The notes beneath the pieces are model-generated. The model was not told the DNA's origin. It searched no databases and saw nothing but the letters and a program-made list of their open reading frames with translations. A stretch of 64,000 nt of DNA from Streptomyces regalis (GTDB lineage Bacteria > Actinomycetota > Actinomycetes > Streptomycetales > Streptomycetaceae), in the NCBI RefSeq assembly GCF_001509475.1, contig NZ_LLZG01000345.1, positions 62,001 to 126,000 of the forward strand, read 5' to 3'. Positions 17,607 to 26,678 of the stretch are shown here, piece by piece. The number at the start of each line of letters is the position of its first letter. The first letter of the stretch is position 1. Position numbers and translations under genes: made by a program.

Positions 17607-18295
17607 CAGCGCGACTCCTTCTCGCTCGGGGCGCCGGGCTCGGTGGCGGCGGGAGCCGGGACGCCAGTCGCCGAGGGCGCGCCCGCCTCGGTGCGGTTGC
17701 CCGACCGGCAGCCGGTTCCGGGCCCGTCCGCGGCGGTTTCCTTTGCCTGGCGGGACAGGACGATCGCGCCGACCAGGGCGGCGAGGAGGAGGACGGAGAG
17801 GCCTTCGAAGGGGAGGACCCAGTTCTGGAAGAGGCTTTCGCCGGTGGCCTTGGTGGAGCCGGCGGCGGGGCCTTCGAGGTCGATCCAGGTCGTGCGGAAG
17901 GCGTCGACGACGACCCAGATGAGGGTGGCCGCGGCGGCGAGGGCCACGGTGAGGGCGGCCCAGCGGTTGCCGGAGTCGGCGTCCGGAGAGCGGCCGATGG
18001 GGGCCTTGGTGAGCATCAGCCCGAACAGGAGGAGGACGACGACGGAACCGACGTAGATGAGGACCTGCACCCAGGCGATGAACTCGGCGGTGAGCAGGAG
18101 GTACTCCACGGCGAGGCCGCCGAGCGTGGCCACCAGCCACAGGGCGGCGTGCACCAGTTGCCGGGTGGTGACGGTGACCAGCGCGGCGCCGAAGGTGACC
18201 AGGCCGACAAGGAGGAAGGCGATCTCGACGCCGGTCGGGGAGAGGAAGCCGTGCGTGTCGGCGGCCGTGGTCAGCGCGGCGGAGGTGGGGCTCAC
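17606..18295 (-). CDS. nuoJ2: NADH-quinone oxidoreductase subunit J (second copy)
   Basis: A 229-residue five-helix subunit. The family region [33 protein letters not shown] is followed by the pi-bulge helix [23 protein letters not shown] that couples the quinone site to the proton channels. The last 45 residues are a hydrophilic Ala/Pro/Gly tail. The GTG at 18295 overlaps the nuoI2 stop (GTGA) and is preferred because it gives the normal N-terminus. Confidence 0.92.
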   Translation of the reverse strand: MSPTSAALTTAADTHGFLSPTGVEIAFLLVGLVTFGAALVTVTTRQLVHAALWLVATLGGLAVEYLLLTAEFIAWVQVLIYVGSVVVLLLFGLMLTKAPIGRSPDADSGNRWAALTVALAAAATLIWVVVDAFRTTWIDLEGPAAGSTKATGESLFQNWVLPFEGLSVLLLAALVGAIVLSRQAKETAADGPGTGCRSGNRTEAGAPSATGVPAPAATEPGAPSEKESR

Positions 18296-18885
18296 GACTC
18301 GCCCTCCTGCGGCTCGGTTGCCTCTTTCGGCTCGGCCTGGGCGGCTGCCAGCTTCTCGGCGGTCTTGCGGGCGGCGGCGATCTCCTTGGGTTCCTCCGCG
18401 CCGGGGTCGAGAGCGGGCGGGGCCGGGACGGTCCACATCCACTCGCGGAGCTTGTCGCGCTCATGGGTGAGGTCGCGGATGTCGGTCTCGGCGTACTCGA
18501 ACTCCGGGGACCAGAACAGGGCGTCGAAAGGACAGACCTCGATGCAGATACCGCAGTACATGCACAGGGAGAAGTCGATGGCGAAGCGGTCGAGGACGTT
18601 GCGGCTGCGTTCGCGGCCGCCCGGGGTCGGCGCCGGGACCGTCTCCTTGTGGGAGTCGATGTAGATGCACCAGTCCGGGCACTCGCGGGCGCACAGCATG
18701 CAGACCGTGCAGTTCTCCTCGAACAGGCCGATCACGCCTCGGGTGCGGGGCGGGAGGTCGGGCTGGGTGTCCGGGTACTGCGCGGTGACGGACTTCTTCG
18801 TCATCGTGCGGAGGGTGACGGCCAGGCCCTTGGCCAGGCCACTGCCAGGAATGCGGGGCCGGGAGGGCGGAAGAGGCGCAGCCAT
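18292..18885 (-). CDS. nuoI2: NADH-quinone oxidoreductase subunit I, 2x[4Fe-4S] (second copy)
   Basis: A 197-residue peripheral-arm subunit carrying the two [4Fe-4S] clusters (N6a and N6b) that pass electrons to cluster N2 in NuoB. Both ligand sets are intact: [12 protein letters not shown] (Cys59, 62, 65, 69) and [12 protein letters not shown] (Cys108, 111, 114, 118). In complexes lacking the NADH module this is the natural entry point for ferredoxin electrons. The C-terminal 45 residues are Ala/Glu-rich. The stop of nuoH2 lies 2 bases upstream of the ATG. Confidence 0.94.
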   Translation of the reverse strand: MAAPLPPSRPRIPGSGLAKGLAVTLRTMTKKSVTAQYPDTQPDLPPRTRGVIGLFEENCTVCMLCARECPDWCIYIDSHKETVPAPTPGGRERSRNVLDRFAIDFSLCMYCGICIEVCPFDALFWSPEFEYAETDIRDLTHERDKLREWMWTVPAPPALDPGAEEPKEIAAARKTAEKLAAAQAEPKEATEPQEGES

Positions 18886-18887
18886 GG

Positions 18888-19856
18888 TTACTGGATCACC
18901 ACCTTGACGATGCCGGTGAGGGCGATCTGGGCGAGGGAGAGGGGGACGAGGAGGGTCCAGGAGAGCTTCTGGAGCTGGTCCTCGCGCAGGCGTGGATAGG
19001 TGACGCGGAGCCAGATCACGATGAAGGCGAGGGCGGCCGCCTTGAGCAGAGTCCAGACCCAGCCGAGGCCGTCGGCGCCCCAGGGGCCGTGCCAGCCGCC
19101 CAGGAAGAGGACGGTGGTCAGGCCGCACAGGACGACGATTCCGGCGTACTCGGCGAGGAGGAAGAGGGCGAAGCGCAGGCCGGTGTACTCGGTGTAGGCG
19201 CCGAAGATGATCTCCGAGTCGGCGACGGGCATGTCGAAGGGCGGGCGCTGCAGCTCGGCCAGTCCGGCGACGAAGAAGACGATCGCGCCGACGATCTGCC
19301 AGGGCAGCCACCACCACTCGAAGGCGTCGAGGATGCCGGGGAGCGAGACCGTACCGGCCGCCATCGCCACGGAGGCGGCGGCAAGCAGCATCGGGAGTTC
19401 GTAGGCGAGGAGCTGGGCGGCGGTGCGCAAGCCGCCGAGGAGGGAGAACTTGTTGGCGGAGGCCCAGCCGGCCATGAGCGAGCCGAGGACGCCCACGCCC
19501 ATGACCGCCAGGACGAAGAAGATGCCCGCGTCGATGACCTCGCCGACCGCGCCTTCGCCCGGGCCGATGGGGATGGCGAGAAGGACGAGCAGGTACGGGA
19601 GGAGGGCCACTGCGGGGGCGAGCTGGAAGATACGGCGGTCCGCGCCCGTCGGGACGATGTCTTCCTTCTGCGCGAACTTCACGCCGTCGGCGACGAGCTG
19701 AGCCCAGCCGTGGAAGCCGCCGGCGTACATCGGGCCGAGGCGGCCCTGCATGTGGGCCATCACCTTGTGCTCGGTCTGACCGATGATCAGGGGGAAGGTG
19801 AGGAAGACGACGAAGACGATCAGGAGTCGCAGGCTGACGTCGAGCGCGTCGTTCAC
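18888..19856 (-). CDS. nuoH2: NADH-quinone oxidoreductase subunit H (second copy)
   Basis: A 322-residue eight-helix subunit that forms the quinone cavity. It matches the family over its whole length: [38 protein letters not shown], and [14 protein letters not shown]. In the loop that normally reads PEAESEL it has [13 protein letters not shown] (residues 204-216): the first acidic residue is Val211 and the second is Asp213. The following [18 protein letters not shown] is conserved. The change touches residues implicated in coupling quinone chemistry to pumping. The start overlaps the nuoC2 stop by 4 bases. Confidence 0.94.
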   Translation of the reverse strand: MNDALDVSLRLLIVFVVFLTFPLIIGQTEHKVMAHMQGRLGPMYAGGFHGWAQLVADGVKFAQKEDIVPTGADRRIFQLAPAVALLPYLLVLLAIPIGPGEGAVGEVIDAGIFFVLAVMGVGVLGSLMAGWASANKFSLLGGLRTAAQLLAYELPMLLAAASVAMAAGTVSLPGILDAFEWWWLPWQIVGAIVFFVAGLAELQRPPFDMPVADSEIIFGAYTEYTGLRFALFLLAEYAGIVVLCGLTTVLFLGGWHGPWGADGLGWVWTLLKAAALAFIVIWLRVTYPRLREDQLQKLSWTLLVPLSLAQIALTGIVKVVIQ

Positions 19857-21577
19857 TGCGGGCCTCCTGTGGGGTCTGTGCGGTCTGTGCGGTCGTCGGT
19901 GGGGGCTTCGGAGCCGTCGGAGCGTTCGGAGCCTTGGGGGTCTTCGGGGGTGGCTGCGAGGTCGGACGGGCCGGGCTTGCGGGTGGGAGTGGCACCGGTG
20001 GCTTGCTGAGCCTCGGTGGCTTCTTCGCCGGGCTCTGACTGTTCCGGTGCCGACGCCGGCTGCGGCTCGGTCGCGGGGCGTGGCTCGCTGTCGGAGCGAG
20101 GCTCGGTCTCGGCTCCGGGCTGCCGCTCCGGGACCTCCGGTGCATCGCCCTCGGCGGAAGTGGCGGGCTTTGGCTTCGCCGCGGTCTCCGACGCCGACCG
20201 GGTCTCGGCCTCGGCCTCGGTCTCGGTCTCGGTCTCGGTCTCAGTCTCGGTCTGCGACTCAGGCTCGGCTCGTCGCCTGGGTTCCTGCTCGTCGAATGCC
20301 GGGCGGGCGTGGTGCCACGGGGCGTCCGGGCTGCGGGGGGCCGCGGGGGGCTTCGCGGTGGCCGATGAGGTCGAGGGCGTTGCGGCTTCGTCAGGCGCAG
20401 TGACCGACGCTGCGGCGGACGCCGCCGTCTCGGACGCCACCGCATCGGGCGCTGCCGCGTCGGACGCAGCCCGCTGACTCGCGGAGCCCTGCGAGGCGCT
20501 GCGCGATCGGCGGGGACCGGCGGGGGTGGTGCCCGTTTCCGGGCGCTGCGATGCCGAGCCTTCGCTCGCGCTGCGTGCACGTCGTGCCGGTGGGGTGCTG
20601 GTCGCGGTCGTCTCCTGCCCGTCCGCCGCTCCGCCAGTCGGCGTGTCGGCTCCCGTCGGAGACGCGCCCGTCTCGGGCGAGGGCTCAGCTCCAGCAGCAG
20701 CCTGGCCGGCCGACCCCTCCGCCGCCGTACGCGCGCGACGCGACGCACCGGCTGAAGGCGATCCAGCCGCCGCATCCGTCCCCTGCTGACTCGCCGAACC
20801 TTCCGCCGCCGTACGAGCGCGCCGCGCCGCACCCGCCGCCGGAACTCCACCAGTCGGTGCCTCGGGCGCCGTTGCTCCAGCCGCCGACGCCTCCCCCTGG
20901 CCCGCCGAGCCCTCCGCCGCCGTACGGGTACGCCGTACCGGCCGCTCCCCCGCTGCGCGTCCCGCGCCCCTGGCCGGGCGGGCCGGGGCAGGGGGGAGCT
21001 GGCCCTTCAGGGGGCCCCATTCGTTCGGGTCGGGGACGCCGGGGGGCAGCATCTGGCGGCGCTTCGGCACGCCGTGTGCCGCACCCGCCGCAGGCTCCCC
21101 GGGTTCCTTGGCGCCGGGCCAGGCCTTGGCAACGCGGGCCGCCAGGACGAAGTCCTTGCGGAGGGGGTGGCCCTCGAAGTTGTCCGGGAGGAGCAGGTGG
21201 TCCAGGGCAGGGTGGTCGGTGAACGCCACGCCGAACATTTCGTGTGTCTCGCGTTCGTGCCAGGCAGCGCCTGCATACACACCGACGGCGGTGGGCAGCG
21301 TCGGCGCGTCGTGCGGGACCGTCGTACGGACCAGCAGGCGTCGTACCGGAGACAGGGCGGCGACATGGGCCGCGACGCGGAAGCCGGTGCCCGGTTCGTC
21401 GACCGCGCTCAGCCAGTCGAAGTACGTGCAGCCCAGCTCGTCGCGGGCCGCCTCCAGCGCCGCGATCCAGGATGTCGGGGGCACGTCGACCGTCAGGACC
21501 TCGTACGACTCCTCGGCCGTTGCCTCGGGGCCGAACAGGTCCTCGACGGGGGCGGGCAGCCAGCCGATCGTCGTCAT
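19853..21577 (-). CDS. nuoC2: NADH-quinone oxidoreductase subunit C with long repetitive tail
   Basis: A 574-residue protein, about 2.5 to 3 times the usual NuoC length. Residues 1-195 form the NuoC (30-kDa) domain, with the signature [21 protein letters not shown] and [15 protein letters not shown]. The rest is low-complexity. Five copies of a 13-residue motif, [13 protein letters not shown] and variants, occupy residues 215-227, 252-264, 280-292, 332-344 and 356-368. A Thr-Glu dipeptide run follows at 442-459, and the end is acidic. The tail has no NuoD similarity. It overlaps nuoB2 and nuoH2 by 4 bases each, so the frame is under operon constraint. Confidence 0.9.
   Translation of the reverse strand: MTTIGWLPAPVEDLFGPEATAEESYEVLTVDVPPTSWIAALEAARDELGCTYFDWLSAVDEPGTGFRVAAHVAALSPVRRLLVRTTVPHDAPTLPTAVGVYAGAAWHERETHEMFGVAFTDHPALDHLLLPDNFEGHPLRKDFVLAARVAKAWPGAKEPGEPAAGAAHGVPKRRQMLPPGVPDPNEWGPLKGQLPPAPARPARGAGRAAGERPVRRTRTAAEGSAGQGEASAAGATAPEAPTGGVPAAGAARRARTAAEGSASQQGTDAAAGSPSAGASRRARTAAEGSAGQAAAGAEPSPETGASPTGADTPTGGAADGQETTATSTPPARRARSASEGSASQRPETGTTPAGPRRSRSASQGSASQRAASDAAAPDAVASETAASAAASVTAPDEAATPSTSSATAKPPAAPRSPDAPWHHARPAFDEQEPRRRAEPESQTETETETETETEAEAETRSASETAAKPKPATSAEGDAPEVPERQPGAETEPRSDSEPRPATEPQPASAPEQSEPGEEATEAQQATGATPTRKPGPSDLAATPEDPQGSERSDGSEAPTDDRTDRTDPTGGPQ
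20201..20254 (-). repeat. Thr-Glu dipeptide repeat tract in nuoC2
   Basis: A hexanucleotide-type repeat (plus strand read TCGGTC, TCGGTT variants) encodes alternating Thr-Glu and then Ala-Glu over residues 442-459 of the NuoC2 tail. Such pure tracts are prone to length change by slippage in steps of two residues. Confidence 0.8.
20474..20935 (-). repeat. Five interspersed 13-residue repeats in nuoC2 tail
   Basis: The five coding repeats have the consensus RR-x-R-(T/S)-A-(A/S)-(E/Q)-G-S-A-(G/S)-Q and are separated by 12 to 39 residues of Ala/Pro/Gly/Thr-rich sequence. Basic, Ser-rich blocks of this kind look like binding or modification modules on a disordered linker. The role is unknown. Confidence 0.8.
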
Positions 21578-22221
21578 CGGTGGGCCTCCCCCGCGTCGGC
21601 ACCACCAGTACCGCTACCACCGGCAGCCGGCTCACCCGGCGCCCTGACCAGCCCACTCTGGAGCGCCGCCGTGGACGGCCGTGCCGCCTCATCGCCGTAC
21701 CGCTCCCCCAGCGACTCCCGCGCGATCTTCTCCTGGAGCTTCAGGATCCCCTGGAGCAGCGCCTCGGGGCGCGGCGGGCAGCCGGGGACGTACACGTCCA
21801 CCGGGATGATCTGGTCGACACCCTTGGTGACGGAGTAGGAGTCCCAGTACGGGCCGCCGCAGTTGGAGCAGGCCCCGAAGGAGATGACGTACTTCGGCTC
21901 GGGCATCTGTTCGTACAGGCGCTTCACGGCCGGGGCCATCTTGTCCGTGACCGTGCCGGAGACAACCATCAGGTCGGCCTGGCGCGGGCCGGGCGCGAAC
22001 GGGATCACGCCGAGGCGGATGAAGTCGTGGCGGGCCATCGACGCGGCGATGAACTCGATCGCGCAGCAGGCGAGGCCGAAGTTGAAGACCCAGAGCGAGT
22101 AGCGGCGGCCCCAGTTGAGGATCACCTTCATCGGCTCGGGAGCGAGGCGGGCCAGCGCGCCCAGCCGCTTCGGCTCCGGCAACAGAACCGGCTGCTCGTT
22201 GGTGTCTGGCGTCACGTCCAT
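21574..22221 (-). CDS. nuoB2: NADH-quinone oxidoreductase subunit B, cluster N2 (second copy)
   Basis: A 215-residue subunit that holds [4Fe-4S] cluster N2, the electron donor to quinone. All four ligands are present: the tandem Cys52-Cys53 in GLACCAIEF, Cys118 in [15 protein letters not shown] and Cys148 in [12 protein letters not shown]. The family core ends near residue 170 and a Gly/Ala-rich tail follows. The quinone pocket is normally shared with NuoD, which is not encoded in this operon. The start at [11 protein letters not shown] overlaps nuoA2 by 10 bases. Confidence 0.95.
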   Translation of the reverse strand: MDVTPDTNEQPVLLPEPKRLGALARLAPEPMKVILNWGRRYSLWVFNFGLACCAIEFIAASMARHDFIRLGVIPFAPGPRQADLMVVSGTVTDKMAPAVKRLYEQMPEPKYVISFGACSNCGGPYWDSYSVTKGVDQIIPVDVYVPGCPPRPEALLQGILKLQEKIARESLGERYGDEAARPSTAALQSGLVRAPGEPAAGGSGTGGADAGEAHR

Positions 22222-22634
22222 GCCAGAACGCCCTTCTTGTATGCGTAGAGCAGGCCCACGGCCAGGAAGCCGAGGAAGATGAACATCTCGACAAGCGTGG
22301 TCGCGCCGTAGCCCGGGTCGGCGAAGACCGTCGCCCAGGGGAACAGGAAGATCGAGTCGATGGCGAAGATCACGTACAGGAAGGCGTAGACGTAGTAGCG
22401 GACCTGGGTGTGGGCCCAGCCCTCGCCGACGGGGTCGACGCCGCACTCGTACGTCAGGAGCTTCTCGGGCGTCGGGACCACGGGGCGCAGCAGGCGGCCC
22501 GCCCCGAAGGCGACGGCGACGAACAGCACGCCGACGACGGCCAGCAGTCCGACGACCGAGTAGGACTGGAAGTAGTCCGCCGAGACGACGACGTCATACG
22601 TATCCGCCGCGACGACGACGGTCTGTTCCGACAC
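22212..22634 (-). CDS. nuoA2: NADH-quinone oxidoreductase subunit A (second copy)
   Basis: A 140-residue three-helix subunit and the first gene of the nuo2 operon. Family marks are [20 protein letters not shown] (the loop with the conserved Cys near the quinone channel), [24 protein letters not shown] and [20 protein letters not shown]. The GTG at 22634 ([15 protein letters not shown]), preceded by GAGGGGCGGAC, is preferred over an upstream ATG that would add 20 unconserved residues. Confidence 0.93.
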   Translation of the reverse strand: MSEQTVVVAADTYDVVVSADYFQSYSVVGLLAVVGVLFVAVAFGAGRLLRPVVPTPEKLLTYECGVDPVGEGWAHTQVRYYVYAFLYVIFAIDSIFLFPWATVFADPGYGATTLVEMFIFLGFLAVGLLYAYKKGVLAWT

Positions 22635-22973
22635 GTCCGCCCCTCGCTCCCTGACCTCGTGACCGATGCCCAGGACCGGTCCCAGAACCAGCACCAGAAC
22701 CGGAATCCGAACCAGTCCCTGGAACCAGTGTCCGCTGCTTGTGATTTCGTGAACACCGCTGTTCGACGATCTGTACGCACGGGAGTCTAGGCCCTGCTAA
22801 AGACACCGTAAGCAGCCAGTCACGCGTTGAGATCCGCTCGAGATGCGACAGCAGGGCACCCGGCCGGTCGCGCGGCCCGATGCCCTGCCGGGTCGCGGGG
22901 TGGGGATTTCCCCCGTAGGCGGGGGCGGCCCGCCTCATGGCGCGGCGGCGCACCGCGCGGCACGCTAGCCCAT
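22635..22973. other. Divergent control region between nuo2 and the sensor kinase genes
   Basis: This 339-base gap should hold the nuo2 promoter (minus) and the promoter of the first histidine kinase (plus). I see a short hairpin CCCCCG-TAGG-CGGGGG at 22910-22925 and no convincing open frame. A repeated 'aaccag/accggt' composition near 22680-22720 has no obvious dyad. The divergent layout makes it the natural place for a shared regulator. Confidence 0.4.
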
Positions 22974-24182
22974 ATGACCGAACGCCCCAGCTCTTCGCGG
23001 GACGCCTCCGGGCGGTCCGACAGCGAGCAGCCGCCGCTGCCGCCCGCCCGTTTCGCCTACGACCGGCACACCTGGAAGGAGCTCGCGCACCTCCTGGCGA
23101 ACCTTCCGTTGTCGCTGCTCGGCTTCACCTACGTCGTGGTGGTGCTGTCCACGGGCGCCTTCCTGACCGTGACGGTGATCGGGTTCCCGTTGCTCGCGGC
23201 CGGGCTGATGGGCGCGCGGCAGTTGGGCAAGCTGGAGCGGGCACGCGCGCGTGCGTTGCTCGGGGTGCGGGTGGACGAGCCGAGCCCGATGCCGTTGCGC
23301 GGCGGCAAGGACGGCTTCTTCCCGCAGCTGTGGCTGGCGCTGAAGGACCCGGTCGGCTGGCGCACGATCCTGTACGACTTCATCCGGCTGCCCTGGGGCA
23401 TCCTCACCTTCACCATCACGCTGACCTCGCTGTTCGTGCTGTGGCCGGTGCTGCCGTTCATCGCGCGGGGCCTGGCCAACGCGGACCGGGCGATGGTGCG
23501 TGGCCTGCTGTCGCCCTCCGACGAGCTGGAGCGCCGTATCGCCGAACTGGAGTCGGACCGGGGTGTCGTCGTCGACACGGCCGCCGCCGATCTGCGCCGT
23601 ATCGAGCGTGACCTTCATGACGGCGCGCAGGCCCGCCTGGTCAACCTCGCCATGGGGCTGGGCCTGGCCAAGGAGAAGCTGCTGGAGGATCCCGACGCGG
23701 CGGCGACGATGGTCGAGGAGGCGCACGGCGAGGTGAAGCTCGCGCTGCAGGAGCTGCGGGACCTGGCACGGGGCATCCATCCGGCCGTACTGACGGACCG
23801 TGGCCTGGATGCCGCCCTGTCGGCGGTGGCCTCGCGCTGCACGGTGCCCGTGAAGGTGACTGTCGACCTGGTGTCCAGGCCGGTGGCGGCCATCGAGGGC
23901 ATCGCCTACTTCACCGTCTCCGAGCTGCTGCAGAACATCAGCAAGCACAGCGGGGCGAAGTCGGCGTCGGTCGACGTGTGGCGGTCGGACGAACGGCTGC
24001 TCATCCAGGTGTGGGACAACGGCCGCGGGGGCGCAGGGCTCGACGGAGGTACGGGCATGCGTGGGCTCGCCGACCGGCTGGACGCCGTGGACGGTCTGTT
24101 CGTCATCGAGTCGCCGCAGGGCGGTCCGACGACCGTGACGGCGGAGCTGCCCTGGCGGGACCGCGACCCCGGGCAGGGGTAG
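22974..24182 (+). CDS. Sensor histidine kinase (NarX/DesK type), copy 1
   Basis: A 402-residue membrane histidine kinase. The N-terminal half (about residues 35-175) has four hydrophobic segments with the Streptomyces 'putative sensor' domain pattern, LLANLPLSLLGFTYVVVVL and WRTILYDFIRLPWGILTF. The dimerisation/phosphoacceptor helix LRRIERDLHDGAQARLVNLA (HisKA_3 type) gives His215. The N-box LLQNISKHSGA and G-box WDNGRGGAGLDGGTGMRGL form the ATPase domain. It is followed by a paralogue with an almost identical catalytic half and then a NarL-type regulator. It is divergent from nuoA2, so it may sense an envelope or redox state linked to that operon. Confidence 0.93.
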   Translation: MTERPSSSRDASGRSDSEQPPLPPARFAYDRHTWKELAHLLANLPLSLLGFTYVVVVLSTGAFLTVTVIGFPLLAAGLMGARQLGKLERARARALLGVRVDEPSPMPLRGGKDGFFPQLWLALKDPVGWRTILYDFIRLPWGILTFTITLTSLFVLWPVLPFIARGLANADRAMVRGLLSPSDELERRIAELESDRGVVVDTAAADLRRIERDLHDGAQARLVNLAMGLGLAKEKLLEDPDAAATMVEEAHGEVKLALQELRDLARGIHPAVLTDRGLDAALSAVASRCTVPVKVTVDLVSRPVAAIEGIAYFTVSELLQNISKHSGAKSASVDVWRSDERLLIQVWDNGRGGAGLDGGTGMRGLADRLDAVDGLFVIESPQGGPTTVTAELPWRDRDPGQG

Positions 24183-24308
24183 GGAAAACCCCCCGTTCGA
24201 GACGCCGACGGCCTCCATGGTCCCTGGACCTGCGGTCGAGCAGGGTGGAGATACGACGGCACAGCCCCGGCGGCGGGGCTGACGGGACGAGGAGAACGGA
24301 CGACGCCG

Positions 24309-25673
24309 ATGGCCACGGAGTACGGACAGGGTTACGGGCACGGGCTCGGTTTCCCCGAGCGCGGCCTCCCCGAGCGCGGCGGCGAGCGACGGCACCGGAT
24401 GCCGGCCGGGCTGCGGGCGCCGTTCGAGGCACGTAGCTGGCGCGAGTTCGGGTATGTGCTGCTGAGCCTGCCGATCAGCATCATGCTGTTCGTGTACGCC
24501 ATCACGATGGTGTCGCTGGGCGCGGGCCTGCTGGTGACGTTCCTCGGCATCCCGGTGCTGGCGGCGGGCCTCGCCGGCTGCCGGGGCTTCGGGGCGCTGG
24601 AGCGGGCACGCGCGCGTGCACTGCTGGACCTGGAGGTGGCCGACCCGGAGCCGCTGCGGATGCGCCGGAGCGGCTTCATGGCGTGGATGGGCGCCGTGCT
24701 GAAGAGCGGGACCTCGTGGCGGAGCCTGCTGTACGCGGTGCTGCACTTCCCGTGGGCGGTGTTCTCCTTCGTCGTCGCCCTCAACGTCTGGGCGTACGGC
24801 TGGGCTCTGCTGACGTACCCGCTGTGGTTCTGGGTCTTCCCGGCGTACGTCGGTCAGGACGGCCTTCAGCTGTACGGCGACGAGACCCACCACATCTACC
24901 TCGACAACCCCTTCGAGATCACGGTCACCGCACTGGTGGGCCTGCTGTTCACGCTGGCCACGCCCTGGATCGTGCGGGCGCTGACGATGGTGGACCGGCT
25001 GCTGGTGCACGGCCTGCTCGGGCCGTCGCGGCTGGCCACGCGCGTGGTGGAGCTGGAGTCGGACCGTGGTGTCGTCGTCGATACGGCGGCTGCCGACCTG
25101 CGGCGCATCGAGCGCGATCTGCACGACGGCGCACAGGCCCGCCTGGTGGCACTGGCCATGGATCTGGGTCTCGCGAAGGAGAAGCTGACGGAGGATCCGC
25201 AGACCGCCGCGCGGATGGTGGAAGAGGCGCACGGCGAGGTGAAGACGGCGCTGCAGGAGCTGCGGGATCTGGCTCGGGGGATCCATCCGGCGGTCCTCAC
25301 CGACCGCGGGCTGGATGCGGCCCTGTCGGCGGTGGCCTCGCGGTGCACGGTGCCGGTGGAGGTCCAGGTCGACCTCGAGGAGCGGCCGGTGCCGGCGATC
25401 GAGGGGATCGCGTACTTCACGGTGTCGGAGCTGCTGCAGAACATCAGCAAGCACGCGCGGGCCACGTGGGCGGCGGTGGATGTGTGGCGGGTGGAGAACC
25501 GGCTGATGCTGCAGGTCGTGGACAACGGGGTGGGGGGTGCCGCCGTCTCCGAAGGGTCGGGGCTGGCGGGGCTGGCCGAGCGGTTGGACGCGGTGGACGG
25601 GATTTTGGTGGTGGACTCGCCGGTCGGGGGGCCCACACAGGTTACGGCTGAGCTTCCCTGGCGGACCGTGTAG
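24309..25673 (+). CDS. Sensor histidine kinase (NarX/DesK type), copy 2
   Basis: A 454-residue paralogue of the preceding kinase. The sensor half is longer and carries an extra extracytoplasmic loop with Tyr/Trp/Asp-rich sequence (VFPAYVGQDGLQLYGDETHH). The kinase half is near-identical: LRRIERDLHDGAQARLVALA with His272, LLQNISKHARA and VDNGVGGAAVSEGSGLAGL. ATG at 24309 has GAGGAG 14 bases upstream. The coding end overlaps a 21-base tandem duplication. The two kinases probably feed the same response regulator encoded 325 bases downstream, differing in what they sense. Confidence 0.93.
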   Translation: MATEYGQGYGHGLGFPERGLPERGGERRHRMPAGLRAPFEARSWREFGYVLLSLPISIMLFVYAITMVSLGAGLLVTFLGIPVLAAGLAGCRGFGALERARARALLDLEVADPEPLRMRRSGFMAWMGAVLKSGTSWRSLLYAVLHFPWAVFSFVVALNVWAYGWALLTYPLWFWVFPAYVGQDGLQLYGDETHHIYLDNPFEITVTALVGLLFTLATPWIVRALTMVDRLLVHGLLGPSRLATRVVELESDRGVVVDTAAADLRRIERDLHDGAQARLVALAMDLGLAKEKLTEDPQTAARMVEEAHGEVKTALQELRDLARGIHPAVLTDRGLDAALSAVASRCTVPVEVQVDLEERPVPAIEGIAYFTVSELLQNISKHARATWAAVDVWRVENRLMLQVVDNGVGGAAVSEGSGLAGLAERLDAVDGILVVDSPVGGPTQVTAELPWRTV

Positions 25674-25711
25674 TTCGAGTGTGCCGTTCGGTAGTTCGAG
25701 TGTGCCGTTCG
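25670..25711 (+). repeat. Perfect 21-base tandem duplication after kinase 2
   Basis: Two exact adjacent 21-base units (25670-25690 and 25691-25711) begin in the stop codon of kinase 2. The unit includes TTCGAGTGTGCCGTTCG. Two adjacent copies spaced two helical turns could be binding sites or a recent slippage product. Confidence 0.85.
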
Positions 25712-25772
25712 GCCCACTGAGGTGGGGATCCGGCTCCGGTTGGTTCGGGGCCGGACTTCCGTTTTGTTCGCA

Positions 25773-25816
25773 AGCACTCCCTGAGCAATCCTTGAGCACT
25801 CCTTGAGTACTTCATG
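25773..25816 (+). repeat. Four 11-base tandem units upstream of the response regulator
   Basis: Imperfect units AGCACTCCCTG, AGCAATCCTTG, AGCACTCCTTG and AGTACTTCATG follow each other without gaps. The 11-base period places the same face of each unit on one side of the helix, as in arrays of activator sites. They lie about 180-220 bases upstream of the regulator start. Confidence 0.75.
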
Positions 25817-25998
25817 TGCATGCGCCCCGGAGTCGCCCCCTTCGCACCCCGCGCGATCCGAACTGCGGCGGGCAGGTTATCCACAGGCCCGGTACGGAAG
25901 GGCCGATCGCGGGATACTGAGGTCGCGTGGGACGACAGGGCCGGGGCACGCTCGGCCGAATGCCGAGGCGCGGGGGGCCGAGGATCGTGGAGGACAGG

Positions 25999-26658
25999 GT
26001 GCGGGTGGTCATCGCCGAGGACTCGGTGCTGCTCAGGGAGGGGCTGACCCGGCTGTTGACCGACCGTGGGCACGAGGTCGTGGCGGGGGTGGGCGACGGC
26101 GAGGCGCTGATCAAGACCATCACGGAGCTGGACGGACAGGGCGAGCTGCCGGACGTCGTGGTCGCGGACGTGCGCATGCCACCCACGCACACCGACGAGG
26201 GGGTGCGAGCGGCCGTACAGCTGCGCAAGGCACACCCGGGACTCGGGGTACTCGTGCTGTCGCAGTACGTGGAGGAGCGGTACGCCACGGAGCTGCTGGC
26301 CGGTTCCAGCCGTGGAGTCGGCTATCTGCTCAAGGACCGGGTGGCGGAGGTTCGGGAGTTCGTGGACGCGGTCGTGCGGGTGGCCCAAGGGGGGACCGCG
26401 CTCGATCCGGAGGTCGTCGCCCAGCTGCTGGGCCGCAGCCGTAAGCAGGACGTGCTCGCGGGGCTCACGCCACGCGAGCGGGAGGTCCTAGGCCTCATGG
26501 CCGAAGGGCGGACCAACTCGGCGATCGCCCGGCAGCTGGTGGTGAGCGACGGAGCGGTCGAGAAGCACGTCAGCAACATCTTTCTGAAGCTCGGACTCTC
26601 CCAGAGCGACGGGGACCACCGGCGTGTTCTGGCGGTCCTCACCTACCTGAACTCCTAA
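25999..26658 (+). CDS. NarL/FixJ-type response regulator
   Basis: A 219-residue two-domain regulator. The receiver begins VRVVIAEDSVLLREGL, has the acidic pair Glu-Asp, the phosphoacceptor Asp57 in VVVADVRMPPTHTDEG and Lys in YLLKDRVAEV. The LuxR-type DNA-binding domain reads LAGLTPREREVLGLMAEGRT with recognition helix SDGAVEKHVSNIFLKLGL. Several GTG/ATG starts exist upstream; GTG at 25999 is chosen because GGAGG lies 5 bases before it and the protein then starts at the first receiver strand. It is the probable partner of the two upstream kinases. Confidence 0.92.
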   Translation: MRVVIAEDSVLLREGLTRLLTDRGHEVVAGVGDGEALIKTITELDGQGELPDVVVADVRMPPTHTDEGVRAAVQLRKAHPGLGVLVLSQYVEERYATELLAGSSRGVGYLLKDRVAEVREFVDAVVRVAQGGTALDPEVVAQLLGRSRKQDVLAGLTPREREVLGLMAEGRTNSAIARQLVVSDGAVEKHVSNIFLKLGLSQSDGDHRRVLAVLTYLNS

Positions 26659-26661
26659 CAA

Positions 26662-26678
26662 TCTGACACTGTGTCAGA
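26662..26678. promoter_or_regulatory. 17-base dyad between response regulator and korA
   Basis: TCTGACAC-T-GTGTCAGA is a perfect palindrome around a single central base, 4 bases after the regulator stop and about 235 bases before korA. The lack of a loop and AT-rich flanks make it look more like a protein-binding site than a terminator. The cognate protein is not known. Confidence 0.5.

Noticed and set aside
20201..20935. CRISPR-like array in the nuoC2 tail
   Set aside because: The repeats are short, imperfect at DNA level, unevenly spaced and in frame with nuoC2, so they are coding repeats.
22965..25799. 944-codon minus-strand frame over both kinases
   Set aside because: High-GC antisense open frame; repeated His/Arg/Gln text mirrors the duplicated kinase domains rather than a real protein.
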